A DNA stretch of 64,000 bases from Diplosphaera chodatii (GCA_032358165.1 JAALGY010000043.1:1178001-1242000), one strand, 5' to 3'. Shown: positions 45,221 through 57,881, counted from the first letter of the stretch. Translations and numbers: made by a program. The notes: a model not told the origin generated them from the sequence alone.

Positions 45221-46981
45221 TCACGACCGTGCTGTCATTGCCATGGCGGCACCGCGTGGAGCCGAATGTCCTGGCTTTGATCCTTCCGCAAGCAGGTACT
45301 CCTTGACGAATTCCTTGAGCTTATCCTGCACATGCTTGTCGGCCACGATCGCCTGGCCCAGGCCCAGCAGCTGTTCCTTCTGTCCCGTCACGTCCATGGT
45401 CTTCAGTACATCATTGGCCTTGAGCTGCTTCCCATCTGCATCAGTGAGTGCCCGCTGGAAGCACTTCACCGCATCTATGTCGTTGCCCGTTGGTGGGCCA
45501 CCGTCTGCTGGCAACTTCACAACATCCTCGCTGTAGCTCAGTGTCTCGTTGTCATGCTCGTCATAGCCCGCCGTGAGCTGCAGCCGCAGGGACTGGTACT
45601 TCTTGTTGCCCGGCCAAGCCTTCGACAGCTCCTGGAAGATGGCCGCGCTGAGCTCGCCCCCGCCGCTTTGCAGGATGTCGATGATGGGGCCTGTGACCGC
45701 CCAGCCAAATGCGCCCGCCCTCTTCCTGACGTGATTGAACTCAGAGGTGGTGCCGCACCCCAAAGACAGGACCGCCACTGACGGCTTGCCTTTCTCGTCT
45801 GCCACGAACTTGGTTTCATACTCGCTGGTTGCAAAGTTCAGGCCCAGCATTGATGGATTGTTTGCAACCACGCCGCCATCTGTCATCTGTAGGGGTTCTG
45901 TTGGTGGCTCGGATTTGCACATGTGCACACCCGCAGTTGAGAAGAAGGTGGGCGCAGCCGTGCTGGCTCGCACAACCTCCCACAGCCTGAACTTCTGCTC
46001 CTGGCGCACGAGGTCACTGTTTCCAATCGTTTCATCAGAGATGACCGGGTTCTCCTTCGCGCCTGCCAGTGTGCGCCGCAGCGCCGCATACCCGGATGTG
46101 CCGGCCTTCGTGGAAGCCCAGAAGACGAAGGGTCGGTCGTGCTTCAGGTCGTAGCTCGTCACCACCAGAGATGACGACAGGACTCCATCATCTGACATGT
46201 AGACATCGTTTCCTCCGAACGCTGCTTGCAGCACATGCTCGATGCCCATCTTCTTTCCAAAGAATCGGAACCACCGTCCGTACGTTGCTGGGTACTTGGG
46301 TCTGACGAGCGAAAGTGCCTTGCTGACCAGCGGGATGCGCCAAGGGAAGATCTCTTCACATGTGGACATGAACAGCGCCTGAGCAGCGGCAGCGCTGCCT
46401 GGCGGCGCGTCAACGGCGACGATGGCATCGGCGGGCATGCCTGCCTTGTTGACGCGCGCCTTCACACCGCGCGCCGCATTCAGCCCTTCTTTGAAGCTGT
46501 CTCTGTCATGCAACATCTTCGCCTTGCTCCCCTTGCTGGCCACGTATGTCGCTACGATCGCTCCAGTGCTGGTGCCAGCAACGACGTTGAAGTAATCAGC
46601 CAGCACCACGGAGAAGTTTGTGTCGCTGGTCACTGGCACTTGTGTTTTGCCGTCCTCGGCGACTCCAACAAGCCCCCTCTCCTTCGCCACCGTTTTGATC
46701 ATGTCCTCCACGCCTTCAAGCATTCCAGCCGGCACGAGACCTCGCAGCCCGCCGCCATCGATCGATAGGACCGTCTTGAACGTGTCACGCCGAGGAAACC
46801 TCAGCACGCCGTGGTGTGCTGGTTGACCGGCAGCATGGCCCGCTCCATTTGCTGCCGAGCCATTCGAGGCCCCGCCGATTGTCATGGTCCGCACCGCCTT
46901 GGGCGTCAGGGCTCTTCTGTTGGTCCTCTGATTCAGCAATAAGCCGCTGGTCCTGCCGTGGGTGATGAGCGCACCCGGCAT
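45221..46981 (-). CDS. Patatin-like phospholipase / acyl hydrolase
   Basis: Single-exon lipid acyl hydrolase of about 586 residues. All patatin catalytic elements are visible: oxyanion loop LSIDGGGLRGLVPAGML, nucleophile elbow VVAGTSTGAIVATY (G-T-S-T-G; Ser is the nucleophile) and catalytic Asp in QMTDGGVVANNPSMLGLNFA. Together these form the Ser-Asp dyad. Between elbow and Asp lie SSLVVTSYDLKHDRPFVFWA and VRASTAAPTFFSTAG, also typical of plant patatins. The first in-frame ATG is 46981 (MPGALITHGRTSGLLLNQRT), giving an Arg-rich N-terminus that could be a short organelle-targeting region; an alternative ATG is 46885 (MTIGGASNG). The C-terminus has KEFVKEYLLAEGSKPG. It probably releases fatty acids from membrane glycerolipids. 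It is notably intronless among intron-rich neighbours. Confidence 0.95.
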   Translation of the reverse strand: MPGALITHGRTSGLLLNQRTNRRALTPKAVRTMTIGGASNGSAANGAGHAAGQPAHHGVLRFPRRDTFKTVLSIDGGGLRGLVPAGMLEGVEDMIKTVAKERGLVGVAEDGKTQVPVTSDTNFSVVLADYFNVVAGTSTGAIVATYVASKGSKAKMLHDRDSFKEGLNAARGVKARVNKAGMPADAIVAVDAPPGSAAAAQALFMSTCEEIFPWRIPLVSKALSLVRPKYPATYGRWFRFFGKKMGIEHVLQAAFGGNDVYMSDDGVLSSSLVVTSYDLKHDRPFVFWASTKAGTSGYAALRRTLAGAKENPVISDETIGNSDLVRQEQKFRLWEVVRASTAAPTFFSTAGVHMCKSEPPTEPLQMTDGGVVANNPSMLGLNFATSEYETKFVADEKGKPSVAVLSLGCGTTSEFNHVRKRAGAFGWAVTGPIIDILQSGGGELSAAIFQELSKAWPGNKKYQSLRLQLTAGYDEHDNETLSYSEDVVKLPADGGPPTGNDIDAVKCFQRALTDADGKQLKANDVLKTMDVTGQKEQLLGLGQAIVADKHVQDKLKEFVKEYLLAEGSKPGHSAPRGAAMAMTARS

Positions 46982-47432
46982 GCAGTCTCTAGTTGCTGGG
47001 TCACATGCAGCAGAGCAGGCCAACAGCACTCGACGCTACTGGCAGCGCTGGAACAAAAGAAATCAAAGAACGAATAAGTGTGCTGCACCGGTGCTGATCC
47101 TGACAAGCTGATGATGATGATCGTCGGGCCCACCTGCCGGCAAAGGGGCCAAGATCACGAGATCACCCTGCGTCTCGTGATGTTCGAGGGTTGGTGTCGA
47201 GAGGAGCCCAGCTGTCATCTGGCAATACACGAGCATTTGCAGCAGCCTTGCAATTGACAATTCTGCAGCTGTTTCCGTGGTCCACAGTGCCACAAGGTCA
47301 ACCCTGTCCAGCCATTACGGCACAAGAGCCTGGGCAACCGACTTTGAATGCCAGGCGCCTTCGCATGGATGCCCTGTTGCTATCAAGCTACCAAGCAAGG
47401 GCTGGGGATACCCCACTCTGCCGCCCGAGCGA
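46982..47432. other. Intergenic region, 0.45 kb
   Basis: Patatin-like gene promoter and 3' UTR of the K+ channel beta-subunit gene, both minus strand. Nothing else recognised. Confidence 0.4.
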
Positions 47433-49417
47433 CTAGTAGGTCTTCTGTGTCGGCTCTGGCTTGTTCTTCATGACGGCCTCGATCTTGTCGCGCACGCTGT
47501 CGATCTTGCTGATGTAGTTGATCGCCTTCATGTTGTCCTCCACCTGCGGAGCGCACAGCGGGGCAATGTCAATTCTAGACATGTGCAGTGGCATGCATGC
47601 ACATGCATGCCATCCGCTGCGCGTCGAACCAGCTGTGAACACACAGCACTTGTGCGTAGTACGCCAACATGTGGTGGTATGAGCGACCTGAACTGTTGCG
47701 GAACAGCCGTCACCTGCTGCGGCTTGGAGGCGCCAGTGATCACGGTGGAGACATCAGGGTTGCTGGCTGCCCAGGCCAGGGCCAGCTGCGCCATCGTGCA
47801 GCCCAGCTCCTCCGCAATTGGGCGCAGACCGTCCACCTTCTTCAGGTTGTCCTCATTCATCTGCTTCTGCCATAGCTCCTGCACGTAACAGAAGGACACT
47901 GTGTTTGCCAGGACCTCGACGTGCCAAACCTTCTGAAGACACCAGGAAGCGCACCCTGGTCTGCCCTGGCGGCCTTTGCCAGCACCGAGGGGTGTGTGAA
48001 TACAGCTGTCTTGCACCATGTCAGTGGCCAACCAGGGCTTGTAGTTGTTCCTGCATCTCGGCGCACCTTGTACTGATCCATCGCAAAGCGGGTGCCGGCC
48101 TCCGGCGGGGAGCTGGCAGAATACTTGCCGCTGAGCAAGCCGTACTTCAGCGGCGACCAGACGGTGGTGCCAATCCCATAGCGGTCGAACACTGGCCTGA
48201 ACTCTGACTCCACCTGCAGTCGTGCACTCCCTCATGGCAAATGCTGCTGCATGTCACAGCTGCTGAGCAATCTAGCAAGATGCTTGTGATTGCACAAATG
48301 CACTGGCTGCGTCTGAGATGTTGACTGGTGAACATGGCCCCGTCCAAGTTGCACATGTCAAGTTGCCCACCTTTTGCCTCGCAAACAGGTTGTACTCAGG
48401 CTGCTCAACGGTGGGCCCGATCAGGTCCAGTCGATTTGCGACCTCGTACGCCTGCAAGCGCAACACGCAACATTTCAGGACTGTGCGGCAGGCCACAGTG
48501 CAGCGAGTTTTCTTCTGGAGATGCAGCACACCTCCGTGATCTGCTGCGCAGTCCACTCCGAGGTGCCCCAGTAGAATGCGTGCCCGTTGTCAATCAGCCA
48601 GTTAAAGGCCCGCACTGTCTCCTCAATGGGTGTGTTGATGTCTGGTCTGTGTGCGAAGACAAGGTCGACATACTCGACGTCCATCCGCTTCAGTGAAGCC
48701 TTGCAAAGCAAGCACGGATTGCACCTGATGCCAACAGTGATGGGCCACACAAATAAGCTATTGATGCGCATGGTACACTGGCATTTCGCAGGTGTGCACC
48801 TGCACCATGAACGCTGACAGACACGCACCTTGGTGCCCTCGATGATGTGCTTGCGGCTGAGGCCCTTGTCATTCACACCGCCGCCGGGGCCCTGCATAAT
48901 CCGAACAGAGTAGGCTCTCCATGCTCTGCATTACGGTGCCACACTTGCGTGCGACGCAGCAAGGGAGCGGCGCTCACCCAGAAGATCTTTGTCGACAGCA
49001 CCACATCGCTGCGCTTCCACCCCAGCTCCTTAATCGCTTCGCCCATCACCACCTCCGACTGCCCCTTGGCGTATGCCTGCAGGTGCATACTTCATTGAGT
49101 GCTCTGCAAGGAATATATTTTACCTGGCAGCCTACAGCTGGCCTGAGAGCAGTGCTTCATTCCACACGCCCACCTCAGCATTGTCGAAGAAGTTGACCCC
49201 CGCGTCAAAGCACTGGCCCATGAGCGCTTTGGCATTCTTTGTGTCCAGCTGGTTGTGGAACGAGACCCAGCTGCCGTAGCTGAGCGCCGACACCTGGGGC
49301 AACCGGAGTGACGATCATGCATGTACGTCGCATCATGTTGCACTAGTGCCTGCATCTGAGTCATGTGCTTGCCTGCAGCCCGGACCGGCCAAGCCTGTTG
49401 TATATCATGTCCGGCAT
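47433..49417 (-). CDS. KAB1: Voltage-gated K+ channel beta subunit (aldo/keto reductase)
   Basis: Aldo/keto reductase of the plant KAB1/Kv-beta type, a cytosolic NADPH-binding subunit that docks on K+ channel alpha subunits. Exon 1 (start 49417) is [15 protein letters not shown]. Next come [20 protein letters not shown] and [20 protein letters not shown] (catalytic Asp and Tyr), [11 protein letters not shown] (catalytic Lys), [20 protein letters not shown] (catalytic His, as in plant KABs), [80 protein letters not shown] and the cofactor segment [20 protein letters not shown]. It ends [13 protein letters not shown]. The reductase tetrad is intact. It is divergently transcribed from a K+ channel alpha gene 844 bases away, which strongly suggests a functional pair. 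Confidence 0.95.
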
Positions 49418-50261
49418 CTCTGCGATGGATACAGCTGCGGTCTAATCCAGCACAGGGCTTCAATGGAGGTGGCAGGATGACTTGCACCCAGCCCAGCAGC
49501 ACAGTAGCCGTAAAACGTGAATGTGGTCCTCACGTGACGCGGTATGTGGCCCAGCCGATGTTGCAGTATGTGCACTATTGTGCGAGATTGCAAGTTAAGC
49601 TGTCCAACAAAACGATCGCATGGAGGTCAGCCCATAGGCATTGCAGCAAGTCCGAGCATGCACCGAGCAGCTGCCACCGTGGCATACATAGTCTTCGACG
49701 GGTGTAGACGCGTGTGTGCAAATGTTCAACATGCGTGCAAGCAGGTGCAGCGCGAGCACTTTCGTGATTGCAGACTGAAATTGGAGCTGTGGGCGCTCCT
49801 CGACTGTTTGCTGCCCATGAGACAGCACGAGGTGCATTCATGCGGAGGGTACATTTAGGGTACCTCCTGCATGTTGGGTGCAAACTTGAAGCAACACCTT
49901 GATCCTACGCCGTGTCGGACACACTCAGCATGCATGGCAAATTGCTGCCGCGTACGCAGACGATCTAATGCGCCGACATACCCTTGGCTAAGCACCGCAG
50001 GAAGCGATACCTCTGGTCGTCCACCGTGTGTGTTAGGCCGCAGCTTGAGCAGGAAGAGGGTCCAGATTGTGAGTGCAGCACATGCGACACCGCGGCTGTG
50101 AAGTGTTGTCACTGCAGAGAAGGACACTGTTGCTCGATCATCACCTGCGACCGCTGGTTTGCCGGGCGCGCTGCAATGCGTACTTGAGAGTGAAACAGCG
50201 CAGCACACGATCGCCGCCTTGGGCGCCCACGCTCATTCAGCCCCTGCAACACGACAGCTTC
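49418..50261. promoter_or_regulatory. Shared divergent region between K+ channel beta and alpha genes
   Basis: 844 bases between the two ATGs, with only short unrelated frames. It should contain both promoters and could coordinate expression of the two subunits. No palindromic operator-like element was picked out by eye. Confidence 0.45.
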
Positions 50262-53200
50262 ATGGCGGGCTCAGCAGCCGGCGTTGCCGCTCTGATGCAC
50301 CCTCTACAGGTGCTCAAGCAGAAGCTCTTTCGTGGGCAGGCGCAGAGCCAGAACGGCGGTCGCCTGCACTCCTACTCTCGCCTGTCAGACGCGGTACGTC
50401 AACAACAAAGGCCTCCAGTTGCATCTGACATGGCCCACCTGTTTGCTTGATCTCCCTGCACCGGCACAGCAGCTGAGTGACCTGCAAATGGCCCGTAGGA
50501 GACGGGCGTGAAACGCCATGTAGCGCTGCCGCCCTTCGTCATCTGCCCGGATGCGGCGTGGTACCGCGCATTCTGGTTCCTGACCATCGCCGGCGCCGCC
50601 TGGACTGGTGTCATCAAGCCGTACACCATTGCCTTCGAGCCAAAACCTGGCGCACAGTGAGCACCTGCTGTGTATGCTGCGCACGCTGCCCACAGCTGCG
50701 TATACCGTTTTGGTTGACTCGCGTGCACCATGAGATCCTATCTCTAAGGCTAGCGCTGCGCTGAGTCCGTGTAACTTCTTGATGTGATGCAGCCCATTCG
50801 CCGATTTGCCAGCCATCCACGAGTTCGTATTGAGCGCAATCTTTGCAGTGGACATGGCGCTCAAATTTCGGCTGGCATTCCGTGAGCAAGAGCAGCTGGT
50901 CGGCTGCCCAAAGCGCATCATGGATCGCTATTTGAGGTGACGGCTGCTTGCCCAGTATACATGTAGCTTCATGCCGCAGCATCTTTCCATGGTTCCATGG
51001 GCCGTTTGAGTATGCAGCGTACCAGGCTGAGCCTGCGCACACCTTGACATTGCAGCAAGCTGTTCTGGGTGGACCTTGTGGCACTGCTGCCATTTGACTA
51101 CGTTGTCGTCTGGATTGCTGCCCGGCATGGTGGCGACATGTCGGACACGGCGCTCAACTATTTTCAGCTATTTCGGCTGCTGCGCATGGTATGCAGTATG
51201 CCTGGTAGATTCCCTGGGGTGACTGACCTTACTCGTGGGCATCGAACCTCATGAGATGCTGCAATTGACCCGTGCTGTGGGTCTGGCGCAGATGCGGATG
51301 TACCGCGTGCCGCAGTTCTTTCTGGATTTGGAGTACAAGCTGAATGTCAGCCTACTGGGCGTGACCCTAGTCCGGAACTTCGTATTCCTGTGAGCATGCC
51401 GCCCATGGTCCTTCATCTCATGCGTCAACCTGTTGTTCTAGTTGCAGTGAACGTAGTACGTAGTAGTATAGGGTCCTGGTCAGCATACGCTGATCGCGAC
51501 TGAGCTGAACGAACCTGCAGGTACTACTCGATCCACTGGTCCGCCTGCATCTTTTACTTCATTGCCAGACAGCACGGCCTTGGCACTGACACCTGGATCG
51601 GCCATGACATGGCGCTGCTGCAACGTTCGTCTCCATTTGAGCGGTACACGACTGCATATGCTGGGCACTATGGTACACGATGTGATTGCTCTCACTTATC
51701 AGCAAATCAAGGACTGTTTCCCGGCTCAGCACACCTTCTGGTCAACAACGCAGATACATATTGGCTCTCTACTGGAGTATGACGACTCTGGCGACTGTAG
51801 GCTACGGCGACTTCACAGGTGTGTAGCTCAACCTTCACACTGGGACAAAGTTAAGAAGAGAGCCAGGTCCTGCTTGCTCTTGGCTGCGCAGCATATGCTG
51901 CACTAATTTGCCATCATGTGCTGTGCAGCCCGAAACGTTTCGGAGACCATCTGGGCAACGTTCTTTATGTTCCTATCTGTCGCTCTGTCGGCCTTCATCA
52001 TAGGCAGCTTCACGCTGATCGTGATCAGGTACAAACATGCAGCGGTGTTGCCTGCCGCTGGCCCCAGGAACTGACGAGAGCTTGCCATGACTCGCACGTT
52101 CCAACCTTGCAAGCAGCATGCAAGTTTTGTAATTTCTCCGCTGCAGGGGCGACGAGCGCATCGGCAACTACAGGGACAAGTGCAGCAACCTGCGTGAGTA
52201 CAGCAAGCAGAATGACATCCCCAAGGTCAGCAGTTCCCACTTCTTGAGAACTCTGTACACGTGCACAGCGGATTCCACCAGACAAGACTCTGTCTTGATG
52301 ATCCCAAGTCCTCGACTTCAACAAGCGTGCCTACTGCTTGCAGGAGCTGCAGCACAGCATGCAATCCCACCTCAAGCTGCACTTCGAGACGGAAGAAGCC
52401 AGCGATGAGATGGTCCTGCAGGCGTACCCTGCTACCATCCGGTGCTTCTGTTGCTCCCGCCTGAAACCTGCCACCTGCTTCCAGTGTCCCATGCTTGGTA
52501 TGAGATTGCCGGTCGTTGCAACCTGTATATCAATATGCAAGCAATGCGCTGGACACACCGTGATTGCATTGCAAGGCCATGCTGCCAACTACATGCCATG
52601 CCATGCCTGCTGCTGCAGTCGGCGCATCCTGCGACATTTGTACTCGCGGCAGCTGCGCAGCACATACCTGCTGGCGGGCTGCAAGCAGAAGTTCATTGAT
52701 GCCCTGCTGGCGGTGGCGCGCATCGACGTGTACATGCCCCAAGAGGATGTCCTGCTAGAGGGGGATTATGTCAACGAGCTCTTCATGGTGGTGAGCATGA
52801 CGGGAGCTGCTTGCTGGTCATATGAGTTGGGCGTCGCGGATGTCGCCACACTTCCACACTTCACCGGGGCTCTACTGAACACCATTGCAGGCATCAAGGC
52901 CCCAGCTGTCTGCACGGCATCAATGTGCTCCGCGAACGAGGTCTGGTTGCTGATAGCATGCTGTGCGTGTTGCAGGTGCATGGGTCGTGCGAGGTGGTGA
53001 GCCGGCTACACAGTGTGGGGCAGCACCCGGAGGACGTGCCGCTGGCGGACGACGGCACCACATCCATCCATGGCGGCCAGCAGTGCGTCCTCAGCAATGC
53101 ATCTCACCTCCCAATGCAGCAACATAACTGAACTCTTCCAAGACAGGGCGACGTTTGAAACCTAGCTGCAACTGTTCCTCAAGGCCAGTGGTGTTCGGAG

Positions 53201-55842
53201 TTGCTCACCTTGACGGTGATGCCACCTGCAGGCACCGCAGGCTGGTGTCCGCTGGCGAGCTGTTTGGCGAGATTGCCTTCTTCACGGAGGTGCCGCAGCT
53301 GGAGTGCATTAAAGCCGGGACAGTGGTGCGGATCCTGACCATCTCGCGCCCGGCCTACAATGCCACCGCTGCGGCCTTCCCGCTCGGCTCGCGCTCAGTG
53401 CTGGAGAACCTGCGCGTCAAGGCGCAGCAGGTGGGCTCCCCGCGCCCCATGCCTGTCTGGTTTCAAAGGCTGCCTGCTGTTCTATTCGTCCAGACTCCAC
53501 ATGCTTGTGCAATGCTCGGCATGGTCTGAGCATGTGCCGTCTCATGGTTCGATGCTGCAGCACGTGAATCGTGCTGCGCACATGTCGAAAGGTTGCCGGG
53601 CCGAGAGCATGTGCCAAGACGGGTGAGGTGCCTGCAGATGGTGAACGACCACTTCGTGGGGCAGGCGGACCAGCGGCGGCTGCACAGCGAGCTGGCGCGG
53701 CTGGGCAGCGACGCGCTGCTGTCCACCGACGGCAGCTTCAGCGCCGGCCGCGCCGCCAGCGGCCAGCTGGACGTCACTGCCTCCACTGACGACCTGGCGG
53801 CGCTCAGCTTTGCGTGAGCAGGGTTATGCCGCTCCTGACATGTCAACAGCACTCACGAGACACGGGGGTAACTTGCAGGATGCACCTGTGTTGCCAGTTG
53901 CTGTGCAGCAATGAATTCCCTGTTTGGTGTGCCAGCACTGACATCTGCTTTGCTGCGCAGGTATGCAAGCCCGGAGCTGATGCCTGATAGCGAGGTGCGC
54001 AGACGCTGACTGCCCCCACGCACGCCAAGAGGTTGCTGCTGCTGCATCCCGGTGTGCTTCACACCCTGAGAGAGCTTGGAGCCAGTGACATCTGCTGGGG
54101 TGCGCAGGGGCACGATGACAGCGCCAGCAACGGCAGCTTCACAGGTGGCATCAGCGACAGTGGCATCGGTGGCGGCCAGCGCAGCGCATCTGATGCTGCT
54201 CGGAGACGATATGTGCGGCAGCGCCCCCGGGGCCTCAGTGACCGGGGACTCACCCCGCAGCAGGAGCATGTGAGTACTTGCACCCTGCATGCGCTGTGTG
54301 ACTGTGCACTTTGTAGCGGTGTACGCGACCAGCAGAGCTGCTCCTTAAAGCGATGCCACGAGGCTCTATGTTCCTGTTGTTACAAGGCGTCGTCAAATGC
54401 CTCAACATCCTTGCGACTCTGGCTGAGCGGCGGAGTGTGGCGCGTGATGCAGGTGCTGGCGGGGGCGATGCGGGTGCGCAGCCTGGTTGCGGCCGCTGTG
54501 GCCAAGGCCAACGAGCAGCGCACCAACCTGTTCCTGACGGCCGCCTCCCACGGCGACAGCGACACGATCTTGCAGGTGCGGGGCGCGCAGACATGCAGGG
54601 CGCCTGATCGCGCATCTGCCTGCAAGTGCAAGACCATCATGACGCGGGTGAACTATCTGCACTTGCGGATGAGGTTGACAGCAGGTGCCTCACAGCTTCC
54701 ACATGCGTCCTGCAGATGCTGCAGCAGGGCTTCGACAGCGAGCAGGCGGACTATGATGGCCGCACAGCGCTGATGCTGGCCGCCGCCAAGGGCCACACCA
54801 ATGTGGCGCGCCTGCTGCTGGCGGCGCACACCGATGCGTCGGCGGTGGACCTCAGCGGGAAGACCGCTCTGGACGAGGCGTGCGCGCACGGCCACGAGCC
54901 GATGACCAGGCTGCTGGCACGCAAAGGCGCCAAGTGAGCCTCGCCTGCACCTCGCATGCCCACCATCCTGCTGTTGCGCAGCCGCTGGCAGTGTGGGTGC
55001 AGTGGCAACACGTCGGCTGCAGTGTGCACCGGCTGCATGATCTACTTCCCGCATCAGCCCCGGGCGTGTGACGCAGGCTGGGGTCTTCTGGCGTGGCGCT
55101 GGCGTCGCAGTTGTGCACGGCGGTGTTTGAGGGCGACATGCCGCTGTTGCGGCGGCTGCTGGGGGCAGGCGCCTCCCCAGACGTGTGCGACTACGACAAG
55201 CGTACCGCGCTGCACATCGCGGCGGCGGAGGGCAACCTGCCCGCGGTGTGGCCCGGATGACTGCTCCCGACCTTCGGCGCGATGGTGTACTGCCCTCTCA
55301 TGTGCTATGACGATAGCGTCCCGTAGGACCAGCTGCCCAACCACAGCCCTGAGGTCACTGAGCTGCCCTGGTGTTGTCGACAGGCCAAGCTGCTGGTGGA
55401 GGTCGGCGGGGCAGACACCGCCTGCCTCGATCGCTGGGGCCGGACGCCGCTGCAGGTGCCCTGCTGTGCATGCAGCACTGTACGGCCAGCGATGCCATGC
55501 TGTCACTGCTGTTGCTGCTGCAGCAGCAGCTGCTGAAGCGCATCGATACTGGCTAGTGAGCCGTTGGCGACCGTCTGCCAACTCTTGCTGAAGGAGGCAA
55601 TGCCTCTGCAGGAGGCCCGGCGGGTGCGGGCAGCACCAGTTATCGACTTTCTGCAGCCGCTGACGTCAGCACCGCAGGACAGCTCAGGCTCCCGCGACAG
55701 CCAGAGCGGCGGGGACGATGGCGGCGATGGCCAGCCCAGCGCCACTGCTGCAAGCGAGAATGGCAGCAACAGGGGCCAGGAGGGCGGCAACGGAAGTGGC
55801 GCTCAGCGCACCCGCTCATCACGCCTGAGCCAGCAGGGCTGA
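50262..55842 (+). CDS. Shaker-type voltage-gated K+ channel with CNB domain and ankyrin repeats
   Basis: Plant-type K+ channel alpha subunit with many exons. N-terminus: MAGSAAGVAALMHPLQVLKQ. S1: AFWFLTIAGAAWTGVIKPYT. S2: HEFVLSAIFAVDMALKFRLA. S3: FWVDLVALLPFDYVVVWIAA. S4: FRLLRMMRMYRV, split by an intron at 51188/51292, with Arg at every third position, so a working voltage sensor. S5: YYSIHWSACIFYFIARQHGL. Pore: YILALYWSMTTLATVGYGDF, with the TVGYGD K+ filter at 51794-51811. S6: FMFLSVALSAFIIGSFTLIV. C-linker: GDERIGNYRDKCSNLREYSK onward. The cyclic-nucleotide-binding fold includes ALLAVARIDVYMPQEDVLLE and AGELFGEIAFFTEVPQLECI. Ankyrin repeats (54720-55460) include DGRTALMLAAAKGHTNVARL, KRTALHIAAAEGNLPA and WGRTPLQ. 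The Ser/Gly-rich tail ends SRLSQQG. Architecture matches AKT/SKOR channels; rectification direction is not deducible. Exon edges from 53800 to 54600 are tentative. Confidence 0.93.
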
Positions 55843-56103
55843 CCATTGTTGATGACAGCAATGTATTTGTACTCCTACAGTCGCATGGTGCAACACGACA
55901 GCCAGGACATTGAGCATTTGAGATGCATGTTGTCAGGCACATTCTGCCATCAACTGATGTTCAATGCCGCTGCTGTGCACTTGAACACTAAAATTGTTGG
56001 TTTTGCTGTGTTCTCGCTGTTTTCATGTTGCTTCTGTTTCGCGTTGTCGCTGCACTAGCCTGATGTCCAACATTGCCTAATCAACTATTGCTGCGATGTG
56101 CTG

Positions 56104-57881
56104 TCACACACGGCGCGCAAGCTCGACCGCGAACTTGCCCTTCTTGGTCTCCGAGACCTCGCCAATCTCTAGGCGCCCCTTGCCGGCGCAGCTGACTATG
56201 TCGCCAGACTTCAGCATCGCACTGGCCTTTGCCGGCCGCCAGTTGACCCTGTGTGCAACAACAGCCCCAAGGAATCAGAGCAGGGTTTTGTTACCAAGCT
56301 GTAACAGGAAGCGAGCAGATCAGACAGCGCCGAATGCTGCAACTCCATCTCAACTGCAACACAGTCGAGTACCACGCTGGCATGTGGACGCACCGCACGT
56401 CGCCCTTCTTGATGAGGTCGGTCATGGCGCTGCGGCTGGTGCGGAAGCCGGCGCTGGCGAGGGCGTCCAGCCGCATGCTGGCCTCCACAGAGGTGCGGCG
56501 CTCCAGGCGGGGCGCGGCCACCCGCAGCCCGGCCAGCGGCACCCGCTGCGGCTGCACGCTCACGCTGCGCACCTGGCCGTGTGGGAGATGATCATGCAGT
56601 GCCCGCCTTCTGGGTGTGAGGGTGCATATGTGACATGTCTTCACAAGATCCTCGCTGGCCAGATGGTACATGACACGCAGCAAGAGAGGCCTGATGCTGC
56701 ATGGGCTGCAAATGATGAAATACTGTCCGGTCACAGCACAGGGCGCACCGAGGTGAGCGCCTCGCACACAAAGTCTGCGAGCTGCGGGTCCACCAGCAGC
56801 TGCGCGCCGCGGTCGCCCACCACCAGGATGTCCCCCACCTGCACAGTCAGGGCCAATCCTGCAGCCTCTAGCCATGTAGGAACTGCCACACCAAGGAAGT
56901 GAGTGTTCCGAGTGTGGGCCAAGTGTGCTTGTCCGCAGTCGAGGCGTATCAGCAGCTGCGTGACAACGGACACGCAGCTGTGACGTCCGCACATGGCGTC
57001 ATGCGTGCTGTCTGCCGCCAGGGCCCCACCTTGGAGCGCTCGATGCCGGTGCCGAGGACCGCGCCCAGGAAGTCGCGGTGCGTGGCGGCGTCGAACATGA
57101 AGCTGCCCGCCACCTCCAGCGCCGCCACCGCCTCCGCCAGCGCCGGCGCCGGCTGGGCGTCGGCATCGTCGGGGTCCGGCGCCGGCGGCAGCAGGTCCGC
57201 CGGGCCAACCAGCATCCGGCAGCGCTCTGCCTGCGGGAAGGGCGGCTACAGCGCAGTTGAGCGCGCACAAGCTGGCTGGCGCATGCATGTCCCAGTGCAG
57301 TGGTGGGCATGAAGGTCAGCCGTTGCTCTGCTGGGTTGCCCATGATGGTGGAAGTGAGGGCCCGATATGCTGCGCTTCAGGATGTGAGCAGCGCTCTTGC
57401 CTGTGGGTACCCGCCCCAGGCGACGCAGCCGACGCCCGCAAGCTGCGCGAGCGCTGCGCTGGCGAAGGCCACCACCGGGGGCGGCTGGAAGTCCGTCACC
57501 GCGGCCTGCCAGCTGTCTGCTGCGCGCTCGGCCACCTCCACCACCCGTGCGACGTCATCGCGGAACTCAGGGTCGACACCTGCAGTCACAACATATCGGG
57601 TGCCGCGGCATCTGCGTGAGCGCTGATGGCGCAAACTCGACAGCAGCCAGGGACTGCGGAATCAGCGTTCTCTGACACGCTCATGGATTCACTTGACATG
57701 CATGTCGCCAATGCACCTTGGCCATACCCCTGAGCAGCTTGTCGCGAGCCACGGCGGCAGTCTTGCCACTTGTAAGCGTGAGCTGCCGATCATGGCGCAG
57801 GACACCTGACGACCACCGCTGGCTGATTGTGCGGGTGTACCCCGCACCGCTGCGCAGCCGGGGACCCCATGCCAGGGCCAT
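56104..57881 (-). CDS. Photosystem II S4-domain (YlmH-type) RNA-binding protein
   Basis: Plastid/cyanobacterial-type S4 protein. Start 57881, MALAWGPRLRSGAGYTRTIS, is Arg/Thr/Ser-rich and serves as a transit peptide; then AAVARDKLLRGVDPEFRDDV and ARVVEVAERAADSWQAAVTD, the family N-terminal domain. VAFASAALAQLAGVGCVAWG is followed by AERCRMLVG, an Ala/Asp/Pro-rich insert, SFMFDAATHRDFLGAVLGTG with IERSKVGDILVVGDRGAQLL, and RTSVEASMRLDALASAGFRT. The S4 RNA-binding fold then covers DALASAGFRTSRSAMTDLIK, GDVRVNWRPAKASAMLKSGD and IVSCAGKGRLEIGEVSETKK. It ends KFAVELARRV-stop at 56104. The exon phases join cleanly (donor at LLR-G, acceptor before VDPEF). It likely binds plastid RNA or ribosome-associated RNA; the link to PSII is by family name only. 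It converges on the K+ channel gene (261 bases between stops). Confidence 0.88.
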
